Shown here one piece after another: positions 47,101-59,385 of a stretch of DNA of 64,000 nt (position 1 is its first letter; each line of letters starts with the position of its first letter). The translations under genes were made by a program, and so were the position numbers. Source of the DNA: Xylaria sp. FL1777 (Eukaryota; Ascomycota; Sordariomycetes; Xylariales; Xylariaceae); NCBI GenBank assembly GCA_022578965.1, contig MU400556.1, positions 66,823-130,822 of the forward strand, given 5' to 3'. The notes below the pieces were generated by a model. It was given only the letters and a program-made list of their open reading frames with translations, ran no database searches and was not told the DNA's origin.

Positions 47101-48610
47101 CTCTTGTCGCAGGAGACTTAGTTGACGTAGTGGAAAGGGCAATAGTAGCCCGAGACTCGCGCCTAGAGTCCTTATCGAGCAGAGCATCCGGCGAAAACAC
47201 GAGCATCAGTATTCGTGATATCCTGGTGGCCGGAGGATCATCGGCGAGATCCCTGACCAAAGCCGATTTTGATATCGCGGTTGACGCAGCTCGGAAGAAT
47301 TTTGCGGATGCAATCGGCGCCCCAAAGATTCCAAATGTATCTTGGGAGGATGTCGGCGGTCTTGATAATGTCAAGGAAGCAGTCAGGGAAACCATACAAT
47401 TACCCCTAGAACGACCAGAACTGTTCGCCAAGGGCATGAAAAAACGGTCTGGTGTCTTGTTTTACGGCCCGCCTGGAACAGGTAAAACCTTGGTCGCGAA
47501 GGCTATTGCCACAGAGTACAGCTTGAACTTCTTCAGTGTCAAGGGTCCCGAGCTACTGAACATGTATATTGGTGAGTCCGAAGCCAACGTTCGTAGAGTT
47601 TTCCAGCGCGCGCGCGATGCACGTCCTTGTGTTGTCTTCTTTGATGAACTGGACTCCGTGGCACCCAAGAGAGGAAACCAGGGTGATAGCGGTGGTGTCA
47701 TGGATCGTATTGTATCACAGCTCTTAGCTGAGCTCGATGGTATGTCTGGTAGTGATGATGGGGGAGGTGGTGTATTTGTCATTGGTGCCACCAATCGACC
47801 AGACTTGCTCGACCAAGCACTCCTACGTCCTGGCAGATTTGACAAGATGCTTTACCTGGGAGTTTCCGACACACATCAAAAGCAACTCAAGATAATGGAA
47901 GCCTTAACAAGAAAGTAAGTCTAAACCATGTTCTAAGCCCTTTTCAAAGAAGGCAAAAAACACTAATCCTGTCTCGCAGGTTTACCATCCACCCCTCTGT
48001 CTCACTAGCTGCTGTTGCGCAACAACTCCCTTTCACATACACTGGCGCCGACTTTTATGCAATGTGCAGCGACGCCATGTTGAAAGCCGTCACGAGGCAG
48101 GCAGCTACCGTCGACGCCAAGATCCGGGCCCTCAACGCAAGTCGTCTAGAGACGACACACCCAATCTCGACAGCGAACTTTTTCGACCACTACGCTACGC
48201 CCGAAGACATCGCCGTGATGGTCACCGAGAAGGACTTCCTAGATGCCAACCGGGAGCTCATCCCCAGCGTCAGTGCCGGAGAACTTGCCCACTATCAACA
48301 CGTACGGGCCACGTTCGAGGGTGGGGGAGAGAAGCAACAACAACAAACGCGCGATACCGATGCAGTCTTGTCTCCAACGTCGTCCGAGTTTGGCCGCCCA
48401 TCTTCCACGGCTGGGAAAGGCAAAGGGAAAGCCGTGGGAAAGGGGAAGGGGAAGGCGATCGCCACGGGCAACAATGACGAAGATGACGATGACACGGACG
48501 CTGGTCAATCCGCAAGCTACGGCAGCGTCAACGGACGCGTGAAAGGGAAAGGAAAAGGTGTCGCTCAGTTCCAGGACTTAACGGCTAGTGACGATGAAGG
48601 TTTGTACTAA
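44191..48610 (+). CDS. PEX6: Peroxisomal biogenesis AAA ATPase PEX6
   Basis: With PEX1 it forms the hexameric motor that extracts ubiquitinated PEX5 receptor from the peroxisomal membrane. Three exons, 44191-44407, 44503-47914 and 47980-48610, encode 1419 residues. The N-terminal region (to about residue 700) holds the PEX6 N domains with acidic insertions. The first ATPase domain (D1) is degenerate, with VSTQRNIGKAT in place of a Walker A, as is usual in fungal PEX6. D2 is complete: VSWEDVGGLDNVKEAVRE, Walker A GPPGTGKT (1061-1068), Walker B VVFFDELDS (catalytic Glu1121), ATNRPDLLDQALLRPGRFD with arginine fingers. The last intron falls inside D2 and the junction restores TRKFTIHPSVSL. The C-terminal 100 residues carry Lys/Gly repeats (GKGKGKAVGKGKGKA) and an acidic stretch. 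Identity is certain. Confidence 0.96.
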
Positions 48611-49312
48611 AACATAGTCATAAAAATAGAGATCTGTGGAAACTATAAAACGAGTAAAAATGATAGGGTAGAGCGCGAGATCAATGATGTTGTTTGAAAT
48701 GAGTGAAGTGCGAACCCCTCGGGTTTTAAATGTGTTATCGGACCTTTAAGGGCTGCGAGATGAGATTTAACAGTACAAACTTCTCAAAAACAATAAGTAA
48801 CTGGAGGCACGTCTCAGTCCCATCTTGACTAGATAGATGTTACTGAGTTATATGACATTTATCCAGCAAGTTGGACTAGCCTATATATTAGTTGACGAGA
48901 AAGATAAGATAGAAAATCAGAAAGACATAAAGCGCTAATTATTTTCAAGCTCGTATTGCAAGATACCTAAACATTTGATTCTGCGCGCAAATTCATATAC
49001 CTCATGAGCATGTCTAGCAAGCTAGCTCCCGAGAGGCTGTTTGATTTGGAAGTTTAAATTTCATTGTTTATCTTATTCTCTCTCACTCTCTGTATGGATG
49101 TGATAGTTCCTCCGACGATCTGCAGTGGTATCACTTCCTAAATCGTAGAACGCCCTGGTACACACACGCAAGCACGCAGATGAGTCCTCTTCGCTATGGT
49201 TCTCGACATGTCTTTCCCTATCTCTCGCTCTCACAAGGCGTGCCGCAACCCTAATGTGTTCGAGAGCTAACTCCTTAAACCAAATCTAAGTCAGTACATT
49301 AGGGCACATTTC
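48611..49312. other. Convergent 3' intergenic region
   Basis: Lies between the 3' ends of PEX6 (+) and the SH3BGR-like gene (-). AT-rich, with CT-rich stretches near 49078-49095; no gene or structured repeat seen. Confidence 0.6.
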
Positions 49313-50993
49313 TCATTTCTTCCCTTTCGCTTCTTCTTCCTCCTCTTCCTCATCATCTTCTTCTTCGTCGTCGTCATCCTCCTCCTCCTCGTCCTCCTCA
49401 TCGTCTTCACTATCTTCACTATTTTCGCTTTCTTCGTCTTCGCTATCTTCTTCTTCACTACTATCTACCTCAGGGATCGCCTCCGCTTTCTCAATAGCGG
49501 CGATCTCCTCCTTCGACGCGCTCGCCACGATGGAGCCGTGGTATTCTGTGATTACACCGCCGATACTCCCCGCCTTCCACGTCCCCGTTGTCGGGCTCTG
49601 TAAGGGAGGTAGTGCACCGCTGTCGGCCGAGGCGCCTGAGCGCCACTTCCCCGTCGTAGGGGATTGAAGCCCTGCCGGCGATGCCGATTTTTCGCTGCTG
49701 ATCGTGAGGTTGCTCATGCTGTTGCTGACCGAGTCCGTGGTGACCGTCTTTGTTTTGGACGTCTTCTGGGATGATTTTGAGCTCGTGGCGTCAGATTTCT
49801 TGGTGCTCTTGGTACTCTTGATGCTCTTGGTGCTCTTGGTGCTCCTGGGTTTCTTGTTCTCCTTATCTTTCTCCTTATCATTACTCTTGCTCTCCTTCTC
49901 CTTACTCTTATTCTCCTTCTCCTTATTCTTGTTCTCCTTCTCCTTATTCTCCCTCTCCCTCTCCTTCTTCTTCCTCTCCTTATCCTTATCCTTATCCTTA
50001 TCCTTATTCTCCTTCTTCTCTTTATCCCTATCCTTGTTCTCCTTCTCCTTTTCCTTATTCTTCCTCTCCTTATCCTTACTTATCTTGTTCTCCTTATCCT
50101 TATCCTTACTCTTGTCCTTATCCTTGCTTGAGGAGGTGGCTGAGGGCGAGACGTCCTTCTTCCCGTGGACTTTTTCCCGTAGTCGGTCTAGCTGAACCTT
50201 TTTCGCCTTCTGAGCGGCCTCTTCTGCGATGCTGCTGACGGGTTTCGCGGCGCTCGCGGCGGCGGTGGCGGTGGAGACCTTCTTAGTTGTGTCTGTCGAC
50301 GTGGGAGACGAAAGGGGGATCCTAGTCTTGTCCTTGTCTGTAGGGAGTGGAGGCGCTGGAGGCGCAGGAGGTGCGGGCGCGGGCGTGCTCGTTGTTGCAG
50401 TAGTTGTCGGCGCTGGGGAAGAAGAAAAGGAAGAAGGGGCAATGCCTGACTTGGGGAATGGTTGGTTGAGGGGTCTCATGGCCACGGGGGCAGGCGCCTG
50501 GCTCTTGGGCGGTATCGTAAAGTCGTCATAGTAGATGGTGACGTGTTCTTTCAACTCGGCGTACTCATTCCACTCTTCGATCTCGACAAGGTCCTATTAC
50601 ATGTACAATTAGCGGGTTCTTCCGTCAGCCCGCTTGCTAGTCTATCTGCCCCGTTCTGTTCTCTTCTCTCCGCTCTCTGCCTTCTCTGCTCTAACCCTCG
50701 CTGGTCTAGAGTGAGAATAACGAGCAACTTACACCTAACACCATACCCATTTGCACGAGAGCGGGCAGCTTGCGAACACGGCCGCCCTCGTCCTTGCCGG
50801 CCCGTCGCCCCCATAGCATGCGAGCCTTCTCGTCGGTGGCGATGTCGATGGCCTTGAAGGGCACGCGATTGGCGCGCAGGATGGTCTCGAGACGCGAGGT
50901 GGCTGTCACGATGTGAGAGGACCCCGCAGTCAGGGATGTGTAGATGTACAAGGCCGGATCGGTCGAATAGGAAGTGCCCGTGTTCTCGGCCAT
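49313..50993 (-). CDS. SH3BGR-like thioredoxin-fold protein with charged disordered tail
   Basis: Two exons in transcript order, 50993-50733 and 50593-49313, encode 513 residues. Residues 1-108 form a glutaredoxin/thioredoxin-like fold similar to the SH3BGR family (ALYIYTSLTAG, LRANRVPFKAIDIATDEKAR, KLPALVQMGMVLGDLVEIEE), without a C-x2-C active site, so redox catalysis is unlikely. The rest is disordered: a Pro/Ala/Thr linker, about 110 residues of alternating Lys/Glu/Asp/Asn (KEKE-type, rich in KDKDK and KENK units), two copies of LQSPTTGxW[RK]xG near residues 385-420, and an acidic Glu/Asp tail ending EEAKGKK. The KEKE stretch generates long Leu/Ser frames on the plus strand that are shadows. 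The function is unknown; the architecture suggests a scaffold or adaptor. Confidence 0.82.
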
Positions 50994-51769
50994 AGTGAGT
51001 GTGCGTACGCCTCTTCTGCTCGGTCTGGCTTCTTTCTCTGTTTTGGGGGGGGATTTGATGTCGAGTTGTTGAGCAGGAGGGGTTACAACACGTCAAGTGG
51101 CACTATGTAGGTTAGGTACGGAGGGGTATGAAGGCATACTGGAGGTACCTTAGGTACATAGTCGATAGTACCTCCGATATGGTGTAACCTAGGTACCTAA
51201 GGGTCTACATTTTACCAATTGCCAAGAGATTGATGGATTAGGCTTAGCGCAATCGCCGTTTTTGCTCAGGCTCGTTTATGCATTGTTTTATGCAGAAATA
51301 AATAAAGCTTAAAAACGGTTCTAGCTGTTAAACGGTTTCAGCCCTTAAACTGTACAGCTCAGGACTCCGTACCAGTACATCCCCGGACTGGAACGTGTTC
51401 GCACTACGGACTAGTACCGTCTTACCGTTCTATCTCTGTAAAGCCTTCAACAGATTGATAGAACGTGGATTACCCCGAGGCAGTCCAGCTATCATTGGCC
51501 CTAGGGAGCTAGATGAGCTACGCTCGAGGCCTATTGTCTTAGAGACAGAGCCAGAATGGGCCACTAAAGTCCCAGCATTGGTCGAGAGACGGTGGTGAGC
51601 CCGCGAGAGAGACGTGGAGTGAACAATTTCTGGCCAAGAATATTGTCTGCGAGGAGCCCCATATCCTCTTTGTTTAACTTAAGGTCAGATCAACCGTTCG
51701 CATGTATGGATTGACAGGTACAGAAAAATGGGCAGCATGGCCATGACCTGAGAATATGAAGGGAGTATG
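50994..51769. other. Intergenic region between minus-strand genes
   Basis: Contains the promoter of the SH3BGR-like gene next to 50993 and several GGTACCTTAGGTAC words at 51110-51200. A plus-strand frame at 51395-51598 (67 codons) reads protein-like (YLCKAFNRLIERGLP, PRELDELRSRPIVLETEPEW) but lacks a start context, introns or recognisable family; it may be a fragment of a lost gene. Confidence 0.45.
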
Positions 51770-52717
51770 TTAGATGTAGATTTTAATAGGCCTACGGCGG
51801 ACGTCGTCGCGTAGTCCTCCAACTATACTAGCGTTCACCAGCTGGCAAGCAAGGGTTGGAGTTAAACTGAACAGGGTGCGGATGACGGCACCAAGCACAC
51901 AGAAGAGATTCCAAACGCCACCACCATCCAAAATAGCTCTTTCGTAGGCGTACTGAAGCTCGTCGAAGTGCGCCCATTCATGCCCGTACCCCTCATGAAC
52001 ATGACCGAAGACGTGCAAGGAAGGATGTACGCGCCATAATTCTCGAAGCAGGTAATTGCAACCGAGTGGTGTCAGATCTAGAGTCAGATCTAGATGGGCG
52101 CGTGGGGGGCCGTGAGTAATAAGAATATCGGTGTTGCCGGGAACCAGGCCCTTCCAGACATCTGCCTCCCTGGGGTATTGAAATGCCCAGTTGCCGTTAC
52201 GTCTTGACCGAGGGCTGCCGAAGACGTTGAGGCGGCGGCCATTTGGGCACGTGATGGTTGCCGAGGCGTCCTGGAGATACAAGATGTCTCCCCAGTCGAT
52301 CTGCTCACGTATGGCCGGGGTATTGCCACTTTGTTCGTCCTTGTCAACGTCCAGTATAAGATCGTGATTGCCAGCAATGACGATTTTGATAGGGTGCGGC
52401 TGCTGCCTCAACCATGTGATGGTAGCCTGGAGCTCTGCAGGGGTGCCTGATTGGGTAAGGTCACCGGCGTGGATGAGAATGTCGCCTTGCGGAATGGAGC
52501 ACTGGGTATTGTGCGTGTCTGAAATGCATACCACGGACACGAGATCATCTCGAGGTGTGTCTGCGATAGCTAGGCGCCGCCGGGAATATAGCCTGCTAGA
52601 TAGAAAGGTACAAGGGTTTTGTAAGAAGAGTTGCAAGACAGATGGACGTGGGCGGTGGAGCAATGCTTCCAACCCGGATGGCTTCTGTCGAAACATAGGT
52701 TGTAAAGAGTAAGCCAA
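51770..52717 (-). CDS. Metallophosphoesterase (MPPED/239FB-like)
   Basis: A single 315-codon exon of the calcineurin-like metallophosphatase superfamily, MPPED1/2-like subgroup; the substrate in fungi is not established. All metal-ligand motifs are present in order: ISDTHN (65-70), HAGDLTQ (83-89), GNHD (116-119), THGPP (201-205) and GHVHEGYG (238-245). The first 55 residues precede the catalytic domain and are basic and partly hydrophobic (LQLFLQNPCTFLSSRLYSRRR), which could be a membrane or organelle signal or an over-extended start; Met8 is an alternative. The C-terminus has a hydrophobic stretch (WNLFCVLGAVIRTLFSL). Identity of the superfamily is secure. Confidence 0.92.
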   Translation of the reverse strand: MAYSLQPMFRQKPSGLEALLHRPRPSVLQLFLQNPCTFLSSRLYSRRRLAIADTPRDDLVSVVCISDTHNTQCSIPQGDILIHAGDLTQSGTPAELQATITWLRQQPHPIKIVIAGNHDLILDVDKDEQSGNTPAIREQIDWGDILYLQDASATITCPNGRRLNVFGSPRSRRNGNWAFQYPREADVWKGLVPGNTDILITHGPPRAHLDLTLDLTPLGCNYLLRELWRVHPSLHVFGHVHEGYGHEWAHFDELQYAYERAILDGGGVWNLFCVLGAVIRTLFSLTPTLACQLVNASIVGGLRDDVRRRPIKIYI

Positions 52718-55700
52718 AGAAGATGATGGGTGACTCGGGTCGTGGTAATTCTCGTTTTAGAAGAGGAAAAAGAAAGGTGTCGAGCACTATGCAGGTTCAA
52801 CGGAAGATACTTGGCGGATTGTAGGGGTAAGCTTAACGGTAGATTTACAGTAAGTATACCGCTCTCAGTTTTAGAACTTTTAAAAAATTGAAGTAGGTAT
52901 TAGTACGTAGTAGATAGTATGAAAGATAGGTAGGTTTTAAAGCGAGAGCAAACAGCCAGCCAACTGATTATATTGATGATGATGTTGTAGAAAGGAGCCT
53001 AACCGATAATACCTAGCAGTTCCTGTATGGATAATGACGAGAAGTACTTAAACGGATTACTTGAACGGACCATCTTGTAATGCATACAAGATCCGTTTTA
53101 CAATAAACGGTATTTGCTTTTGTGCAATTGTGGTGAAATGTGTATTAGAAAATTGTTCATATCGGGCTACTCAGGATAGGGCTCAGGCTAAAAGCGGCGT
53201 GGCTCAGGTTGGCTTCCCATTCCGATTTGGGTCTGGTGTACGCCCGCTGTTTCAGGCACCTGTAGATGTCCCGCTTCATTCCAAGAAGGTTTAATAGGAC
53301 CTGCAGTAGATATAGCACTAGGTATGTTCAAGTTTAGTCTCTAATCTACGCAGTAGGTAGTGGTTTATTAGCAGAACAGCTGAGCCCTGATTAGGTACCT
53401 ACGCATAGCTACTACCTAGGTACTTACCTACTGCATACATAAGGCATTATAGAGGAATTACTCAATACAGAATATTGAAGCTTTTCTTCATCCCATTAGG
53501 CGGCTCTTCCATGCTAGGAATTTACCAACATAGTCATGAATGTGAGTTCATCAACCAAACCGTCCATGTGAAAGTACATGAGTACCCCACAGAGGTATGA
53601 TACACGTACTACCTAAGTAATACAAAGTCGGATTCGTGAGTGCCTATCTCGATACCCCTCCATCAAATCGCGTCGATAACCGCCCAACGCGGGGTCCAAC
53701 GGAGAGCCCCCAAGTACATAGGATTCATGCTCACATGCTTATCTAGTAGATGTACAAGTAGGTAACAGGTCACATTCATAAAGTAGCCTGACATGTGGCT
53801 GGGCCATTACACGGCAGTCGATCATCGTGGCTTGGCTTGGCCTGGTTTGGTTGGCCAAAAGGCTTATGAGAAACCCTAGCATCGGGTCAGAAATCATGCC
53901 CGATATCATAATGCACAGGTAATCTCGTCAACAATCGCGTCACCTGCTGCTGGCCCGGACGGGTCGAAGATCTGGCCCAGCAGCGGGAAAGGGAGCACGG
54001 GGAAAGGTTCGACATGCACATTATTTTCCGTATCCGTTAATCTACGATCATCTGCGGTGCCTGCCAGTCGGGAACGCGGGACAAGTCGGGTGGCGCAAGA
54101 TGCAACTCTCTTTGCATGCCAGATGAAGATTGCACGGCATGGACGGCACGTCAGTGGCTTCGGGGAAAGACTGGGGTTGTTGTCAAACGTATGCCTAGGT
54201 AGTGGAATGTGAATACTCACTCCCCCGGGGGTGCTGCAGGTGTGCTGCCCCGTGATCTAAACCATCGGCTTCTGCAGACATATCTCCAAAAGGGATATAT
54301 TTTCGGGATACACAACGAGGAGATACTGCTGAAGTCACGTTTGTTTCATAACCATTCACCTCTGTAAGGACCCGTGTAGTGAAGGTTACAAACGGCTACC
54401 TACTATCGTATCACACAGCCATCCTAGTCTTGTCACAAGTTGTAAATTTTATTGATGCAGAGCGAGTTGGGTAAGCCGCTTGATTTTGTAACTTGACGAA
54501 TGTGATTGATCACTGGTGAGAATACGAGGCGGTAGTGTTCTAGAATGCATCAATGTCACATGCATTGGAGAGAAACTTCGTGGTTCCAGTTACACTCAAA
54601 CTGCCGAGGTTCATCTCTTCTAATGTGATGATAGCAGAAGATTGGCTTCAGAGTTCGAGTAAACCCTATGCAGGCTATGGAGAGCGTTAGGTTATCGTCG
54701 ATGGCTATATACCTGATTCCTTTAACTCGTTGATTCTCAGTTGCCGTAGGCCATTTTTTTCTCGGATATCTAGAGAGCAGTCTGTCTATTTCTATACAGA
54801 AAAACATAAAATTCCTCGGGGCTAAGTTGAGAAGGCGTCGAGTAGGATAGAGGAGCGTTGAGCCTAGCAAATCGGGACCAAGATGCCCGACCCTACACTA
54901 GAAGCCCGGTATTGGGTGTTTTAGAAAGACAGCCCATAGTTCTTTCTTATCTTTTCTTTTTAGTTTTTGGTTCTTGGGATAACGTAGCAAGCGAGTCTAT
55001 TCACCCCAATCTGTTAAAATACCCCGATTACTCTCCAATTTCCAATCATCAGAGGAAATATATGAAAGGTTGTGTTCAAAGTGCTATTCTTATGCTAACT
55101 TCACGTTGATCAGTCATTTTGATATGCCCATGTTGCCCTTTTTTTTCTTAATTGTGTGTGTGTCCATAATGTATCTATAGTGTATCCTTGCCCTCGCTAC
55201 GCTGTGATGCTTCTTGGCAATGATCAAGAAAACCATACTACGCATACGTGTAGGCCCTTGTTAGGCAACCAGGGTTGGACCCGTCGACCGTCAGGTCCAG
55301 TTGTTCAAAAACCTGGAACCGAGCGCATCTAGAATCGGCATTATCGAATTACTGGCATGGATCTACGGATCTCCGGGGGTTTTTTATTCTTAGTATCAGT
55401 GATCTGTCGTTGCCAGGTATGGAGAGAGAGCTGTTATCCAAGCACAATTATTTGCAGCTTTGCGCTGTTCTGGGTAACTCTGGCTACTCGACGCTCTGAT
55501 GTTACCCCCATAAGAAGACAGCTCACAAAACCTCCACGACTATAAGATTCTCGCTGCGTGATGTTAGCTGCAGGCGTGGGCTTCTCCAGCCATCCAATTC
55601 TACATGTACATGCGGCCGTTCTGTATTGTAGTACTATGCTTGACGTGGATGCGGTGACACAAACGTACAGGGAGGGAGGGTGAATCGACGATTGGTGTTA

Positions 55701-58700
55701 GGCAGTTCGATACAACCTCAAGTTGTCTCTCAGTTCGGGCCTTGTTATGTCTCGGATCGGCCAAGTTGACGAATCGGCAAGGCTCTGTCATTCCTGTGAT
55801 TTTAAAACGACATGTCCATAATCCTCGTTGCATCCAGCTAAGCTCTTAGGTGCATTTCTAGATACAGTCCAATGGGAAATATTCTTGCCTGCAATGGTAG
55901 CATTGACAAACCTATCTATGCGGTGAGGAAGCTAGGTCATGTATATTGATAGATCTCGACTAGAGTAGCTATTATCGAACTAAATGTCGTGACCGGGAAG
56001 GGCGGGAACTCTGGAGAAGGGAGGAAGTGTTCCCAAGACAGTTCAATTTTAATGATTTAAAAAGTTCCAGACTAGCTCTCCAGGGCATTGCGGATACCAT
56101 GGCGTCGTGAATTTACTTGCCTTCAGTGATACTAGTTAGTATAAGAGGTAGGTAGTGGTAAAGTGACTTTCTTCGTAGGTAGGTAATTTCGGCTTGCAGG
56201 CGGGAAGCGATACTTCGCTGGGATAAATCCGGGGACTACTAACGGCAGGGCAGAAGCAGGGGCTCTAATTACCATGGTAATAAGTATGTTCCAGGTACAC
56301 CTACCATTGGATCTTTCGAATTAGGAAATGATGACCCCCTTCCCGTGCTGTGGGTGTATAGACTGCGTCATCGTTTATCGAACCCAATTCTTTCCCCAGT
56401 TATTGGACAAGAAATGCGCTAGAAAACCAACAACGTCCTTATTTGGGTAGCTGTGAAGGTGCTATTGGTGAGTTGAGTCCTGGTCACTGTTAACTCTGAT
56501 CGAATCACGAAAACACGATCAGCATCTACTGTTACAAGCGAATGCACGGGATTTTATCTTCTTGGTCATGCGTATATTCGGACAAGGCTCATTACCGGGC
56601 CGAAGAAGTCTTCTTCAGAGTAAAACGTCGTTCCGTTGCCGATTTCACCCACTGTCTGTTTTTTTAGGTGTTAACTAAATAACTATAGATAGTCATATGC
56701 TATTCCCGATCCAACTGTATCATTCAGGCTTCCACTGGATAGACGCGGTACGAGCCAAAACATACGATGCGGCCTTCACGCAACCAAGTACGAAGTAGAT
56801 AGATAGTGGTGACTGTCATGCCTAGAAAATCGATCATATTCTAGACTAGGCACCTAACTCTTCCTTCCGAGACGTGACGCGCCCAGAGCACTTTAGTCCT
56901 CTAAGTAGGTTACATCTCCACAGTCCGAGAGAGTTCCGTGCATACAAGAAATTTGACCAATCAAATTTCGGCCCATTCTGCTGTATTACTTCGGAGTTAC
57001 GCCACCATCTTGTGACACATTGCATCAATTTGAGATCTAACAAGATGGTGTGGGGGACAGAAAGGTTACTGAAAATTGGTGGCTTCTTTATCTTGAAGAT
57101 TCCATGTTGCTTTTCGATTTTATCTACCGAGCAAGTGGGTGCTATCCTCACAAACTCCTCGTCTATTATGCTCCGTTGTACAGTGAAGCAGTGGAGGACT
57201 TCTCCATTAAACTCCGGGTAACTAACCGGACGCTAGCCAAGAGTACTATTACTATGTAAAGGACCGTGAGCTGCAACACCACGGCCGGCATTTACCTAGG
57301 CGGCCTGGGCTAACTAAGCGAGACTCGGGATACAACCCTATGTCGAGGTATTTTCGGCACCGCTGGACTGGTTCATACTCGGATGGCCTGATCTCGTGAG
57401 GATGATGTCAAGCCGGGTCCATGGCAGATTTCCACCTCCAACAAATTGAACGCTTAAGTCAGTAAGTGCTTATCTCCAGACTTCCTGTCCAAGCTAGTGG
57501 CTGTATCATCGGGAAACCCATAGACACCATCCCATCATCATTGGGTGGAGCCTTTGGGGAAACGCACTTACTTATAGTGCTGCTAGCTGCAAGAAGTTTA
57601 CATCGTGAGACAGCGTACCGAATTTATGCTTTCTGTGGCACATTTTCCGGCTTGCTTCTTCAGTATGCATAGTACACACAGATGTGTTTTGGCCCTCAAT
57701 CGACGGTCCGTTGCATTGCATTAGTTTAAGCGGGTGTGTGCTATCAGGATGTAAACAATGCTCAGAGCCACTTAAATTTACAGTCAGCCATGATTGATTG
57801 ATTGCATCCTATCATGAGTTTCTATCGGCCGGAGCTTAGATTCCTCTAAAAGACCGTCAGCTTATGCCTACCTATGATGCAGACCGTTCACGATGATACG
57901 ATGGCATAGAACAACTTACTTATCTAGCGTTTACACAATTCGGCGACCTAATTCAGTACGCACCCAATCCCACCCATCGAGACCCGTAAGAAATATCCTA
58001 AGGCGACAGGAAAGAAAGAACAAGAATATACCTGTCGTACAGAGTCACTAGGGCTCAGAATGTCAAGCGTTGAAAAATTTGTTTGGTCGTGTGATGCTGC
58101 AAAAGCTTATTCAATTACCATGCTCTTCACATTCCCGTTATAAATGGTTCCGCAAACCCGGGCCGTTCCCACATGGGCTCTGACACGGGGTCGGCCCGTC
58201 CCCTATCCGACCATACTTTTCGTGTGGATGAGAAGGCACAGATCCGCGGTTTTATGGCACATCAAATCGGGTCCGATACCTATATGGAGACCTGTGCCTC
58301 GTAAACCCGAAATAGCTCGCTGCGATTTTGTCGGATACTAGTGCATGGGCAGAGCACGACAGAGAACAATCTTTAGTGTAGAGTACCATGTACAAATTCA
58401 ATCCTGGTGGATAACCTTTAGATAGTACATAGCGCAAGTGTATGCACGTAAGATAGCCACATGAGTAGGCTGTCTCTGAGAGCTGCAATGATACTGTATA
58501 GGATCGCCTTCATTGGTTAAGCATGTCTGTGGAATACGCCTCGTGGGGTTTACCTCAGGATTGCATCTGCCTCACGTCTTGGTTCAGGCTAAGCGAAGCA
58601 ATAGCAATCCCTGGCGACCGGACGTTTGGGTTTCACTGGTGTCATTGTCTATGCCCTAGCAAGATAGGATGCAACCCCGTTTGTAAAGCGGGTTGCTAGA

Positions 58701-59385
58701 CCAGATACCGCTTGCATGGCTTGTTCCGTCATATATCAAATAAGACGGAATCTTTACCAGAGGATCAAACATGTGCCTTAAAAGATTCCTATTGGAAATG
58801 AGAGAACATGAATTCAGCTGCCCGAGTGTGGTCGGTAGGGAGAACTTGGTGACATATCTTCGACAAGGTTGCAGAAAAACGTCTAGAAGACACCATCGGA
58901 AATGCATCCGGAGAGTATACGGCTTACCGGTTGGTCAGCTTGGACCTGCCGCCAGAATCAGGCCAGAATTATAGACAAAATGCAGATCAGCTACTAGCTC
59001 GGTGCGCTTGTATTGGGTCTGAGCTGCTGGGGATGTCAAGGATTCGAGTCAGTCGCTCGCCAGGCCTTTGGAAAGAAGCACGGAAGGGAGGGGGACAGCT
59101 GTTGTCGATGGCCTTGTCAGGACATCCACAGATGAACTGGCCTTGTGAGCCATCCTCACAAAAAAATATAAATTATGTTACGTGTCGTCACCTCTGAGCT
59201 TTCATGTACAACACAGGAGTACATAAACGTATTGGTCAGATAGCTGCGAAAGCGTAAGTTGGCTTTATCTCTGATGGTGCTCGACAGCCCAAATACAGAC
59301 TCTAATATATACCAGACATAGTACATACCTACTGGTACCGGCATACCCCATATCGACTGAAGACCAACACCAGACAAGGCTCGTT
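52718..59385. other. 6.7-kb gene-poor region
   Basis: The longest stretch without a supportable gene. It has many TACCTAGGTA-like words (for example near 53395-53430) and no long tandem repeat or inverted repeat that I can see. Short protein-like frames occur at 55357-55545 and 57050-57259 (reading WWLLYLEDSMLLFDFIYRAS), but each is bounded by stops and lacks splice-consistent neighbours, so I treat them as possible decayed gene fragments. Confidence 0.5.

Noticed and set aside
46703..47437. 244-codon minus-strand frame inside PEX6
   Set aside because: Shadow of the PEX6 ATPase exon; Ser/Arg/Thr-rich composition with no motif.
49704..50195. 163-codon plus-strand Leu/Ser/Phe-rich frame that looks like a membrane protein
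   Set aside because: It is the complement of the Lys/Glu repeat in the SH3BGR-like gene, so its hydrophobicity is an artefact.
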